A stretch of 64,000 bases of DNA from CAWIVJ01 sp963839525 (GTDB taxonomy: Bacteria > Cyanobacteriota > Vampirovibrionia > Gastranaerophilales > Gastranaerophilaceae): NCBI GenBank assembly GCA_963839525.1, contig CAWIVJ010000005.1:372001-436000 (forward strand), given 5' to 3'. The notes beneath the pieces are model-generated. The model worked only from the letters and a program-made list of their open reading frames with translations, searched no databases and had not been told where the DNA came from. The translations under genes and the position numbers were made by a program. Shown here one piece after another: positions 8,985 through 17,836 of this stretch. Numbering within the stretch: position 1 is the first letter of the stretch; each line of letters begins with the position of its first letter.

Positions 8985-10655
8985 ATGAAAATTCTTGGAA
9001 AAAATGCAATTATAGAACAATTTTTAGCTGATGGTATAAATTATATGTTTGGAAATCCTGGAACTACAGAAGAAGGCTTTTTAGATGTTTTAAAAGATTA
9101 TCCTCAATTTAAATATATACTGACATTACATGAGTCTGTTGCTGTCGGAATTGCTGACGGGTATGCCAGAAAAACAGGAAAACCTGCAGTAATACAACTT
9201 CACGCCGGAGTTGGACTTGGTAACGCTATAGGTATGCTTTACCAAGCTTATAGAGGGCATACTCCTCTTGTTGTTATAGCAGGTGAAGCAGGGGTTAAAT
9301 ATGATGCAATGGATGCTCAAATGGCGGCAAATCTTGTTGATATGGCAAAACCGGTAACAAAAGGGGCTTATAATATTACTGACAAATCTTCTTTGCTGAG
9401 AATATTGAGACGGGTAATTAAAATATCAATGACTCCACCGACAGGACCTGTTTTTGTAAGCATGCCGATGGATATTTTAGAAGAAGAGATTGATGAAGAA
9501 ATTATACCTTCAACAATTCTAAACACGGAAACATATCCGGATGATGAAACAATTGACTTAATATCAGGTTTTTTAACTGGTACAAATAAGCCGATATTTA
9601 TAGTAGGCGATGGAATTTCCGCTTCAAATGCGCAAGAAGAACTCAATAATTTTGCTAACCTCTTGGGTGCTGAAGTTTGGGGCGCTGATTATTCAGAGGT
9701 TAATATTAAAACAACAGATTCTTTATATATGGGCAATTTAGGTCATATGTTCGGAGACCAAAGCCACTCTATAATTAAAGATGCAGATTTAATTTTAATT
9801 TGCGGAAGTTATGTATTTCCTGAGGTTTTCCCTCTTTTAAAAGATGTTTTTTCTAAAGGGACAAAAATTATCCATATTGACAAAAATTCTTATGAAATTG
9901 CAAAGAATTTTTCTGTAGATGTTGGATTAGTTGCTGATCCAAAATTAACATTACAAAAATTATATACTTCATTAGAGAAAAAACTTTCTCAAGAAGAGAA
10001 ATTAAACGCTCAAGCAAGAAAGCATGAAATTCTGATAATAAAGCAAAAAAAGTATGAAAAAGAAATTATAAAAGACAACTCAAGAGATAAGGAAAAGCTT
10101 CATCAATCGCATTTTATGTCTTTATTGGCAAAACAACTGCCACAAGACGCTATAATATTTGATGAAGCATTAACCTGTTCGGATGATTTAACCAGATATA
10201 TTAAGCCTGATAAGCAAGGAAGCTATTTTTTAACCAGAGGCGGTTCACTAGGAGTTGGAATTCCCGGTGCTTTAGGTATTAAGCTTGCCGCAAAAGATAA
10301 AACCGTTATAGGATTTAGCGGTGATGGAGGCAGTCTTTATACTATTCAAGCTTTGTGGAGTGCAGCTCATTATAACATTAATGCAAAATTCGTAATTTGT
10401 AATAATCGCAGCTATAAATTATTAAAATTGAATATAAACGAATATTGGAAAGAAAATAAGATTCCACCCCATGAATATCCTGATCTGTTTAATTTAACAA
10501 ATCCTGATATTAGGTTTGATTTGATTGCTGAATCAATGGGTGTTTCAGCAATCAGAGTTAAAAATTATGAAGAAATAGAACCTGCTATCGAAAAAATGTT
10601 TGATTCAAATGAGCCTTTTTTAATTGAACTTGTTATCAATGAAGAGACTAAATAA
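8985..10655 (+). CDS. Thiamine-diphosphate-dependent decarboxylase, benzoylformate-decarboxylase-like
   Basis: 556 residues from the chosen ATG at 8985 (AAAAGGA 11 bp upstream; the upstream GTG in frame at 8913 has no ribosome site and adds a non-conserved leader). The order is PYR domain, central domain, PP domain. The cofactor-activating glutamate is in LHESVAVGIADGYAR, the active-site histidine in QLHAGVGLGNAIG, and the Mg/ThDP motif is GFSGDGGSLYTIQALW ending in CNNRSYKLL. GNPGTTE near the N-terminus resembles the GNPGS of benzoylformate decarboxylase. The substrate is an alpha-keto acid, but acetolactate synthase-like or oxalyl-CoA-type activity cannot be excluded. It is monocistronic. 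Confidence 0.8.
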   Translation: MKILGKNAIIEQFLADGINYMFGNPGTTEEGFLDVLKDYPQFKYILTLHESVAVGIADGYARKTGKPAVIQLHAGVGLGNAIGMLYQAYRGHTPLVVIAGEAGVKYDAMDAQMAANLVDMAKPVTKGAYNITDKSSLLRILRRVIKISMTPPTGPVFVSMPMDILEEEIDEEIIPSTILNTETYPDDETIDLISGFLTGTNKPIFIVGDGISASNAQEELNNFANLLGAEVWGADYSEVNIKTTDSLYMGNLGHMFGDQSHSIIKDADLILICGSYVFPEVFPLLKDVFSKGTKIIHIDKNSYEIAKNFSVDVGLVADPKLTLQKLYTSLEKKLSQEEKLNAQARKHEILIIKQKKYEKEIIKDNSRDKEKLHQSHFMSLLAKQLPQDAIIFDEALTCSDDLTRYIKPDKQGSYFLTRGGSLGVGIPGALGIKLAAKDKTVIGFSGDGGSLYTIQALWSAAHYNINAKFVICNNRSYKLLKLNINEYWKENKIPPHEYPDLFNLTNPDIRFDLIAESMGVSAIRVKNYEEIEPAIEKMFDSNEPFLIELVINEETK

Positions 10656-10744
10656 CATTTAAAATTAATAAATTTAATTATAAAGACTCTGTTTCTCTGT
10701 AACTTTTATATTTCTCTCTATGTCTGTAATAAAGATGCAGTAAC

Positions 10745-12444
10745 TCATGGCCTTTTTTCTCCGCCGGGTTCACCTAAAAATTCTTCATATAATTTTTTAA
10801 TTTGGGGATTGTCATGGCAATTTCTGTATTTACGGCTTTCATCATCAGAATAAAGTCCGTTTATTCTTAGTTTTCTTACAATATCATTTATGTTTCGAGG
10901 CTGGCCGCCACCGCCTATACAACCTCCCGGACAGGCCATAACTTCAACAAAATGATAAGGGGGTTCAACACCTTTTTCTCTGGCATCCCGTATTTTGTTT
11001 ATTACATATTCAACATTCCCAAGCCCATGTGCTATTGCTACTTTTAAATCATAATCCCCGATTTTAATACCGGCTTCCTTAACACCTTCTAAGCCTCTTA
11101 CATCATTTAGCTCTACCTTTGCAAGATTTTTGCCTGTTAACATATAATGAATTGTTCTCAATCCTGATTCCATAACACCTCCGGTAACACCGAAAATTGT
11201 ACCGCCTCCAGAATAATCAGCAAGAATACTATCCGGTTCACTGTCAGGAAGAGAGGCAAAATCTATGCCGGTTTGCTTTATCATTCTTACCAGCTCTCTT
11301 GTGGTTATTGATACATCGACATCTTGAGTATTTGAAGAATACATTTCGCGGCTTCTGTATATTTCAAATTTTTTGGCGATGCATGGCATAATTGAAACCA
11401 TAAAAATATCTTCCGGAGGTAAATTTATTTTTTGTGCGTAATAAGTTTTAGCAAGTGAAGCAAGCATTTCATGGGAGATTTGCAGGTTGAAAAATTAGGT
11501 ATTATATCATAATGAAATTTTTCCATAAAATCTACCCAGGCAGGGCAACAACTTGAAATAAGAGGCAAGACGCCTTCGTTTTTTGTTAATCTTTTAACAA
11601 ATTCTGTTGCTTCTTCCATTATTGTGATATCGGCTCCAAAACAAGTATCAAAAACAGCTTTAAATCCCATTCTTTTTAAAAGCGTGTATAATTTTCCTGT
11701 TGCAAGATCTCCGCTTTCAAGTCCAAAAGATTCTCCTATTGCAACCCTTACTGCGGGAGCTATTTGAACGACACAGTATTTTGAAGGATTATTAAGTGCT
11801 TCCAAAACTTTGCCTGTTTCATCATATTCAAAAATCGCTCCTGTCGGGCAATATGCTGAACATTGCCCGCAGCTTACGCAGGGAGATTCTGCAAGATTAA
11901 AATCAGCTGCAGGTGCAATTCTTGTATTAATTCCCCTGTTTACAAAAGATAAAGCCCATACATCCTGCATATCCTGGCAGGCTTGAACACATCTTCCGCA
12001 TTTGATACACTTTTGCGGCTCTAAAACAATTGTTTTGATTGATTCATCTACTTCAATATCTTTTAATATTTTTTCAAAAGATTCTTCTTTTATACCAAAA
12101 TCTGCTGCGAGAGTCTGAAGTTCGCAGTTTTGATTTCTTCCGCAAATTAAACAATCATTAGGATGATTTGAAAGGATTAATTCTAAAACAGTTTTTCTTA
12201 CGGCTGTTATTTCAGAATCATGGGTTGTAATTTCCATACCTTCGGTTATTTCAGTGCAGCAGGATCTGGTCATTCTCGGAGCACCTTTGATTTTTACTAT
12301 ACAAATTCCGCATGCGGCAGAAGCTGTAAGATCAGAATGCTTACAGAGTGTCGGAATTTTTACGTCTACTTTTTTAGCTGCTTCAAGAATTGTCGTTCCT
12401 TCTTCGACTTCAATATTTATGCCGTTTATTTTTGCATTAATCAT
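10745..12444 (-). pseudogene. hydA: [FeFe] hydrogenase catalytic subunit HydA, split by a single-base frameshift
   Basis: The two frames join into one HydA of about 565 residues. The N-terminal half has a plant-type [2Fe-2S] site (CKHSDLTASAACGIC), a His-type cluster (HPNDCLICGRNQNC) and two [4Fe-4S] clusters (CIKCGRCVQAC, CVSCGQCSAYC). The H-cluster motifs are SSCCPAW, IMPCIAKKFE and EVMACPGGCIGGGGQP. The frame breaks at the three Gs at 11473-11475: restoring one C on the coding strand turns KSPMKC into KSP-HEMLASLAKTYY, the expected family sequence. It is the catalytic subunit of an NADH/ferredoxin bifurcating hydrogenase, last gene of hydC-hydB-hydA. Either a sequencing error or a real knock-out. 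Confidence 0.93.
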
Positions 12445-12459
12445 TTTTTATATCCTTAC

Positions 12460-12556
12460 GCGAAACCCTTGTTGTTTCGCCTTTGTTTATCTTTTTTTTA
12501 TTTTTTGTCTTTTTTTGGATTACCGCGTCGAAAACTTCGTTTTCTCCTCGCAATGA
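12460..12556. repeat. Hairpin plus REP-like element in the hydB-hydA gap
   Basis: The 143-bp gap between hydB and hydA holds a perfect hairpin GCGAAAC / GTTTCGC (12460-12480) and, at 12517-12556, a REP-like element that on the minus strand reads TCATTGCGAGGAG ... GACGCGGTAATCC. It may stabilise or attenuate the mRNA between the two subunits. Confidence 0.55.
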
Positions 12557-12587
12557 TATACTTCTAAGGCTCGTTTCTCGCCAAGAA

Positions 12588-14204
12588 TTATGTCATTTTA
12601 CATTTACCTGCTCTGCATTTTTTTTGTTCAATATGTTCAATGTATTCATCTTCAAAATACCTTAAGCTGGAAAATAAAGGATTAGGTGCTGTTTGTCCGA
12701 GTCCGCAAAGAGCTGCTTCTTTCATTGCATAACAAATTTTTTTAAGAAGGTCGATATCTTTAAGTTCCCCTTCTCCTGCAGTTATTTTTTCTAAAATTTT
12801 TAATGCTTGTGCTGTTCCGATTCTGCAAGGAGCGCATTTTCCGCAAGATTCGTCAAAGCAAAATTTCATAAAAAATTTTGCAATATCAACTGCACAATCG
12901 TCTTCATCCATAACTATCATCCCGCCAGAACCCATTATAGAACCCAATTCCTGAAGGCTTTCATAACTTATAGGCGTATCAAGATATTTCTCGGGTATCA
13001 TTCCTCCTGATGGGCCGCCGGTTTGAACTGCTTTAAATTTTTTATTATTTGCGATACCTCCGCCTATATTATCGATTACCTTTCTAAGCGTTGTACCCAT
13101 TGGGACCTCTGCAAGACAAGAATTTTTAACTTTTCCGGTAAGAGCAAAAACTTTGGTTCCTTTTGAAGCTTCAGTTCCAATCAGAGAATAATTTTCACCG
13201 CCATGCAAGATTATATAAGGCACATTTGCAAGAGTTTCGACATTATTGATTACAGTAGGCTTTTCCCATACTCCGCTGTATGCAGGGTACGGCGGTCTGG
13301 GTCTGGGATACCCTCTTTTACCTTCTACAGAGGCAATAAGAGCTGTTTCTTCGCCGCAAACAAACGCGCCTGCACCAATTCTTATCTCTATATCAAAATT
13401 AAAATCCGAACCAAGAATTTTTTCTCCAAGAATCCCGTATTCATAACATTGATCTATAGCTTTTTGAATTCTTTCAAGTGCAAGGGGGTATTCAGCTCTG
13501 ATATAAAAATACCCTTTTGAGGCTCCTATTGTATGTCCTGCAATAATCATGCCTTCTACCACAGAGTGAGGATCACCTTCCAGAACACTTCTGTCCATAT
13601 AAGCCCCCGGATCACCTTCATCACCGTTACAAATTATAAATTTATCATTATTTGAACTTTCAGCCTTTTTTGTATTTTCCCATTTTAACCAAGTAGGAAA
13701 ACCTGCTCCGCCTCTTCCTCTCAATCCGCTGGCTTTCATCTCTTTTATAGTCTGTTCGGGGGTAATTTCAAAAAGCACTTTGCTTAAAGCTTGATAACCG
13801 TTAACTTTTAAATATTCTTCAATATTTTCAGGGTCAAGTGTTCCGCAATTTCTGATAACTATTTTTTTTTGATAAGGATTTTCTTTAACTATGCATTCAG
13901 TTAAAGATTCGCCTTCTAAAATTTTTAAAGCCTTATCTGCATCAATATTTCCATAAAGAACAGGTAGATTTTCTCCCATTTTAACTTCAATAATCGGTTC
14001 ACAATGGCACATCCCAAGGCAGCCGCATTTTTTTATTTTAATCGGAATATTTTTTTTCTTAACAGCTTCAATCAAGGCATTATAAACCTTTTTCACTCCT
14101 GAAGATATGCCGCAAGTGTTCATCCCGACTTTGATATAATCCCCTTCATCGGTTATTTTGGTATTTTTATAATTATTCAATAATTCTCTTGTTAATTTCG
14201 GCAT
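12588..14204 (-). CDS. hydB: Bifurcating hydrogenase subunit HydB (NuoF-like flavoprotein)
   Basis: 538 residues from the ATG at 14204, which follows AAGGAAGAG inside the end of hydC; the upstream in-frame start overlaps hydC and is less likely. The N-terminal thioredoxin-like [2Fe-2S] domain has KKCGCLGMCHCEP; the flavin/NADH core shows GLRGRGGAGFPTWLKW, CNGDEGDPGAYMDR and GAGAFVCGEETALIASVEG; the [4Fe-4S] site is ESCGKCAPCRIGT with a later Cys in ALCGLGQTAPNP. Well-studied HydB proteins carry an extra C-terminal two-cluster ferredoxin domain; here the protein stops at CRAGKCKMT, so that domain is absent. It oxidises or reduces NAD(H) for the hydrogenase. Confidence 0.93.
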   Translation of the reverse strand: MPKLTRELLNNYKNTKITDEGDYIKVGMNTCGISSGVKKVYNALIEAVKKKNIPIKIKKCGCLGMCHCEPIIEVKMGENLPVLYGNIDADKALKILEGESLTECIVKENPYQKKIVIRNCGTLDPENIEEYLKVNGYQALSKVLFEITPEQTIKEMKASGLRGRGGAGFPTWLKWENTKKAESSNNDKFIICNGDEGDPGAYMDRSVLEGDPHSVVEGMIIAGHTIGASKGYFYIRAEYPLALERIQKAIDQCYEYGILGEKILGSDFNFDIEIRIGAGAFVCGEETALIASVEGKRGYPRPRPPYPAYSGVWEKPTVINNVETLANVPYIILHGGENYSLIGTEASKGTKVFALTGKVKNSCLAEVPMGTTLRKVIDNIGGGIANNKKFKAVQTGGPSGGMIPEKYLDTPISYESLQELGSIMGSGGMIVMDEDDCAVDIAKFFMKFCFDESCGKCAPCRIGTAQALKILEKITAGEGELKDIDLLKKICYAMKEAALCGLGQTAPNPLFSSLRYFEDEYIEHIEQKKCRAGKCKMT

Positions 14205-14208
14205 AAAA

Positions 14209-14694
14209 TTACTCTTCCTTTGCTTTTGTTTTATACTCCTCAAGAATACCCAGCATTTTATTTTTGTCTACTTTCCCATAGACTTCTCCGTTAATATCTA
14301 TTACCGGAGCAAGTCCGCAGCAGCCGTAGCATCTTATAGTTTCAACAGAAAATAACCCGTCTTCGCTTATTTCTCCTTCTTCAATGTTTAAAACATCTTT
14401 TATTGTTTGAAGATTATCTAACGAGCCCTTTAAATAACATGCCGTGCCCATACAAACAGAAATCTTGTATTTTGCAGTCGGTTTAAGTTTGAAATAATTA
14501 TAAAAAGTTAAAACTTCATAAATCCTTGCAAGCGGTATTTTAAGTTCTTTTGCAAGAGTAAAACATATTTCTTGCGGCACGTATCCATAATGCCCCTGAA
14601 CTGCATGCAGAATCATAATTAAACTGCCTTTTTTATTCTTCCATTCATTAATATAATCATTTAGTTTATCTGGCAAGATTTCTTGAGATGTCAT
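14209..14694 (-). CDS. hydC: Bifurcating hydrogenase subunit HydC (NuoE-like)
   Basis: 161 residues, normal for NuoE/HydC. A helical N-terminus is followed by a thioredoxin-like fold with one [2Fe-2S] cluster whose ligands are visible in CMGTACYLKG and CYGCCGLAPVIDINGEVYG. It passes electrons between the HydB flavin and HydA. First gene of the hyd operon; the hydB start lies 5 bp past its stop, so the two are probably translationally coupled. Upstream 14695-14843 must hold the operon promoter; I see the repeat CCTAA ... TTAGG there but no clear redox-regulator site. Confidence 0.92.
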   Translation of the reverse strand: MTSQEILPDKLNDYINEWKNKKGSLIMILHAVQGHYGYVPQEICFTLAKELKIPLARIYEVLTFYNYFKLKPTAKYKISVCMGTACYLKGSLDNLQTIKDVLNIEEGEISEDGLFSVETIRCYGCCGLAPVIDINGEVYGKVDKNKMLGILEEYKTKAKEE

Positions 14695-14843
14695 TATTAC
14701 CGGCCTTTTATTGCTTAGAGAAATTTACACAAACCTGAACACTAATATTATTTTTAGCATAGCCTAATGAAATAATCTTTTAGGTACCTGTCTAATTTTT
14801 TTACCTTACTTACCCTGCCGTACTTGCTATAACAATGCTGTCC

Positions 14844-15239
14844 TTAAAAAATCGCTTCTCCCTCAATGAAAAGAGTATCTTCATTGGAAATTCTCTGAAG
14901 CCAATTTAATGAATCAAGATGAATTTTGCAGGATTTAGGCGTAAAAAATACCACAATATCTGCATCAAATGCTCCCCCTAAAGCAACTAATTGACCTAAA
15001 TTCTCCGGAAATTCGCTCTTTGAGGCAAAAAATAAAATATTTCGCTCTGTAATTTCCTCTTTTGCCATGATACAAGATGACCTATAATTTAAATTTTTTT
15101 GAATTTTAATATTTAGTTCTTCTTCAACAAAATCCATGTTCTTAAGTAAAAACCAATACAAATCTTTTATTCTGCTAAATTTTTCTTCAATTTTTAATGT
15201 CTTAATTTTTGTAATATTAGTGTCCTCCTTCTTTTTCAA
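14844..15239 (-). CDS. Small unknown protein of the XRE-paired family, copy A
   Basis: No known family is recognised. About 123-131 residues without membrane segments or signal peptide. It is clearly homologous to the protein at 55480-55788: shared blocks are KIKT, KDLY-x-FLLKN, NIKIQK-x-L-x-Y-x-SSCI, GAFD and a C-terminal L-x-W-L-x-RI-x-N-x-DTLFI. It has about 27 extra residues (ITERNILFFASKSEFPENLG region) compared with copy B. The conventional start is TTG at 15239 with no ribosome site; a perfect AAGGAGGA at 15230-15223 instead points to an ATT at 15215, exactly where copy B has its ATG. The gene diverges from an XRE repressor across two palindromes. Confidence 0.8.
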   Translation of the reverse strand: MKKKEDTNITKIKTLKIEEKFSRIKDLYWFLLKNMDFVEEELNIKIQKNLNYRSSCIMAKEEITERNILFFASKSEFPENLGQLVALGGAFDADIVVFFTPKSCKIHLDSLNWLQRISNEDTLFIEGEAIF

Positions 15240-15248
15240 AATAAATGA

Positions 15249-15277
15249 CGCTAGTAGCGGTTGACGCTACCAGTAGC
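15249..15277. promoter_or_regulatory. Paired palindromic operators between copy A and its XRE regulator
   Basis: Two adjacent inverted repeats share the half-site GCTAC/GTAGC: CGCTA-G-TAGCG (15249-15259) and GCTAC-CA-GTAGC (15266-15277). They sit in the only 56 bp separating the divergent genes, the usual place for autoregulation by an XRE dimer. The half-sites differ from those of the second locus at 55.4 kb. Confidence 0.75.
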
Positions 15278-15295
15278 ATATAACAAAATATAAAA

Positions 15296-15547
15296 ATGAG
15301 TACTACTTTTAAAATAGCTTTTGGTAAAAAACTTAAAGAATTAAGATTAAGTAAAGATTTGACACAAGAAGAGCTTTACTTTAAATCAACGGTTTCTCGT
15401 TCACATATTGGAATGATAGAAAAGGGTAAAAGAGATATAACCTTAAGCACTATTTTTAAGCTTTCACGTGCATTAGAAGTAAATTTAGCAGATTTTTTTG
15501 ATTTTGATTCTCTTGAAAAATATAAATTTAAAAATAATGATTTTTAG
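15296..15547 (+). CDS. XRE-family HTH regulator, partner of copy A
   Basis: 83 residues. One Cro/C1-type helix-turn-helix spans residues 8-66 (KKLRLSKDLTQEELYFKS then SRSHIGMIEKGKRDITLSTIFKLSRAL), followed by a short acidic/aromatic tail DFFDFDSLEKYKF; no effector domain. The ATG at 15296 has no Shine-Dalgarno sequence, so the mRNA may be leaderless. It likely represses both itself and the divergent small gene via the palindromes at 15249-15277. Confidence 0.88.
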   Translation: MSTTFKIAFGKKLKELRLSKDLTQEELYFKSTVSRSHIGMIEKGKRDITLSTIFKLSRALEVNLADFFDFDSLEKYKFKNNDF

Positions 15548-15688
15548 CGTTATTGTATGGACTCGAATGCAGCTAAACAATCCAAAAACTATGAATTTAG
15601 GGGGATTATTTTACCTGCTTAAAAATTTTACAAAATTAAAGACAAATAATAAAAACCTATTTAAAATTAAACTTTACTCTCCTCAATT

Positions 15689-15713
15689 TACCAATATACA
15701 AAATCGATTGGTA
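15689..15713. promoter_or_regulatory. Inverted repeat upstream of the ferritin-like gene
   Basis: TACCAAT and ATTGGTA are separated by 11 bp, 30 bp before the gene start, next to the AT-rich likely -10 (TATAGTTATATTAT). A possible binding site for a redox or metal regulator; not a recognisable Fur or PerR box. The rest of 15548-15742 holds nothing I can name. Confidence 0.4.
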
Positions 15714-15742
15714 TAGTTATATTATTTAAAAAAGGAGGTTAT

Positions 15743-16294
15743 ATGGCTAAATATGCTATTCAAATCGTTAAAGATTCAGGAATTGATATTGATGAATTAT
15801 TAAATTTGCTTATTACAAATGCTGCTTCTGAACTGTCAACTTATTATCATTATAATATTTTGCGTTCAAATTTAATCGGAATAGAAGGAGAAACTCTTAA
15901 AGAAATAGTTGAAACAGCTCGAGTTGAAGACAGAAATCATTATGAAGCTCTGGTTCCCAGAATTTATGAACTTGGAGGAAAGCTTCCGGATAACTTAGTT
16001 GATTTTTATCAAAATGCATCTTGTTCTCATGCCTGTTTGCCGGAAGATAGGAATAATGTACAAGAAATTTTGAAAGTATTAGTCAAAGCTGAACGTTGTG
16101 CCATGGCAGGATATAATAAAATTTGTAATTTAACGGCGGGCAAAGACCACAGGACTTATGATTTGTCTTTATCAATTCTGCATGAAGAAACAGAACACGA
16201 ATCCTGGTTCGCAGAATTTTTAGGTGAAGGTCCTTCAGGGCATTTTCTAAGAAGAGGCGGGTCTTCTCCTTTTGTAAGTAAATTCTTAAAATAA
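15743..16294 (+). CDS. Ferritin-like / Dps-like di-iron protein
   Basis: 183 residues with a four-helix ferritin fold. Metal ligands visible in order: Glu in NAASELSTYYHYN, EDRNHYE (E-x3-H-x-E), KAERCAMAGYNKIC (Glu plus two cysteines), and HEETEHESWFAEFLG. The paired cysteines near the metal site recall the Dps-like 'thioferritin' group of anaerobes and archaea. The likely role is storing iron and consuming peroxide in the cytoplasm, which suits an anaerobe with oxygen-sensitive hydrogenase. AAAGGAGG precedes the ATG by seven bases. It is monocistronic and converges on the porin gene, with 18 bp between the two stops. Confidence 0.85.
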   Translation: MAKYAIQIVKDSGIDIDELLNLLITNAASELSTYYHYNILRSNLIGIEGETLKEIVETARVEDRNHYEALVPRIYELGGKLPDNLVDFYQNASCSHACLPEDRNNVQEILKVLVKAERCAMAGYNKICNLTAGKDHRTYDLSLSILHEETEHESWFAEFLGEGPSGHFLRRGGSSPFVSKFLK

Positions 16295-16312
16295 AATTTA
16301 ATAAGGATTATC

Positions 16313-17803
16313 TTAAAAAGTAATAACTGTTCTTAACCCGAATGCAAAAGAATTGTCATAAGTTCCGCCCGGATTCGTTATAAATTGAATATCAGGCTGT
16401 AAATAAAACCATGGAGTAAACTGTATTCTATAAAATGCTTCTATTGCTGTTTCGTCCCCGACTTGACTTGTTATATTTGCCAGTCTTGAAGCAAATGTTC
16501 CGCTTGCAACCCCTATTCCGGCAATATCATTGTCCCGTTTTGGAATAGGACCTTTATAATGCAAACCTCCACCGGCATATCTTGACATATCGTTGATTTT
16601 TGAAGGAGAAATTCCGAATTGTCCAAAAGCAACAAGTCCCTGCATATCATTATCGTCGTCTTTCTTCTCCTTATAGAGCATTTGTTCAAAACCTGCGTAA
16701 GCACCAAAATTTGAGCTATATTTGTTATATGAAGTTGTGTCAGTGCTTGGATTATAACCCGAAGCTATTTCAAAACCGTCTCTTTCTCCCCATTCCCAGG
16801 CTCCAATTATATATCTTCCTGGTAATTTTTTAATCGTAGGCTTAATTTCGATTTCAGTTATATTAAACGGAGAATTAAATTTGCTGTATATACCGTTTCT
16901 TATACTAAGCCATTCTTTTGGATTGACTTCAGCCATAAATCCGAAAGCCTGATCAGGATATGTTGGCATTGGTACTGTAGGATTTACCGAAAAAGCGGTA
17001 TTTATAAAGTCCCAACCACTGTTTAAGAATCCAAAATCTGAATTAGCATCTTGCCTTCCCAATTTCAAGCGTATCTTATCGTTAAATAAAGTCTGCTGGT
17101 ACCAGTATTCACTTATTTGGTTTATTTGACGCCAATCCCAACCGTCAAGCCCCATCCAATCACCCATGGCTCCATTATCGCCATTGGCACCTGAAATACC
17201 ATAACCGGCTTTTCTTTGGTAGAGCATAAAGAATTTTCCACCCTTCCACATTCTGGCTTTTTCTGTATCTAAAGCAACTCCTAAGTTGTAAAGACTATAA
17301 CCTTTGCCGTTTCTATCTCCACTGGCTCCGCCAAGAGTTTTTACAAAGGGGCTGTAAAGCAGACTTGAATTAATTGTAAGCCCATGCTCTTCTAAAAACG
17401 GTCTTGCACCAAACCATTTTGCGGTGGCATAATCACCCTCAAGCCAGTTTTGTACAACTGTTTTTTCAGATTCAGGAGAAGATTCTGTTTTTTGAATACC
17501 GCCTTTCAAATTGAATATATCGAAAAAACTTTTTTCTTCGTTTTTTTTATCAACAGTTCGGTTTTCCTTATCTTCTAATGTAATCTCTTTATTTAAGGTC
17601 TTTTCTTCATCAACAGGAAAATCTGCTGCCAGAAAAGTATTTTCTTTAAGAAAAGGTTTAAAACTTTGGTCTTTGTCAAAAACAATTTCTTCTAAATCAA
17701 GCTGGGTTTTTTCGTAGGTATTAGTATCTACCTCTTCTGCTTTTGCAGATGTTGAGTATATTAGCATTAAAGCCAGAGTACAGGCCCAAAAAATCTTTTT
17801 CAT
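16313..17803 (-). CDS. OprB-family carbohydrate porin
   Basis: 496 residues. Signal peptide MKKIFWACTLALMLIYSTSAKA; then an acidic, low-complexity spacer to about residue 115; then a 16-18-strand porin domain starting NWLEGDYATAKWFGARPFLEEHG, with LYNLGVALDTEKA and LGRQDANSDFGFLNSGWDFINTAF, ending in a strand with terminal Phe (GLRTVITF), the outer-membrane targeting signature. OprB porins let mono- and disaccharides through the outer membrane. Cyanobacterial versions carry an SLH anchor before the barrel; here the spacer holds no SLH domain that I can see. Its presence shows a Gram-negative-type envelope and fits the sugar enzymes nearby. Confidence 0.92.
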   Translation of the reverse strand: MKKIFWACTLALMLIYSTSAKAEEVDTNTYEKTQLDLEEIVFDKDQSFKPFLKENTFLAADFPVDEEKTLNKEITLEDKENRTVDKKNEEKSFFDIFNLKGGIQKTESSPESEKTVVQNWLEGDYATAKWFGARPFLEEHGLTINSSLLYSPFVKTLGGASGDRNGKGYSLYNLGVALDTEKARMWKGGKFFMLYQRKAGYGISGANGDNGAMGDWMGLDGWDWRQINQISEYWYQQTLFNDKIRLKLGRQDANSDFGFLNSGWDFINTAFSVNPTVPMPTYPDQAFGFMAEVNPKEWLSIRNGIYSKFNSPFNITEIEIKPTIKKLPGRYIIGAWEWGERDGFEIASGYNPSTDTTSYNKYSSNFGAYAGFEQMLYKEKKDDDNDMQGLVAFGQFGISPSKINDMSRYAGGGLHYKGPIPKRDNDIAGIGVASGTFASRLANITSQVGDETAIEAFYRIQFTPWFYLQPDIQFITNPGGTYDNSFAFGLRTVITF

Positions 17804-17836
17804 AAATATTATTCCTTTAAATGCTTATATTATCAG

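Noticed and set aside
12220..12665. Overlapping plus-strand frames over the hydA start and the hydB end.
   Set aside because: Antisense shadows of hydA/hydB and the T-rich gap; composition is phenylalanine/leucine-rich with no translation signal.
15498..15716. A 72-codon frame overlapping the end of the XRE gene.
   Set aside because: It starts inside the XRE coding sequence, lacks a ribosome site and has no similarity; the region more likely holds the ferritin promoter.
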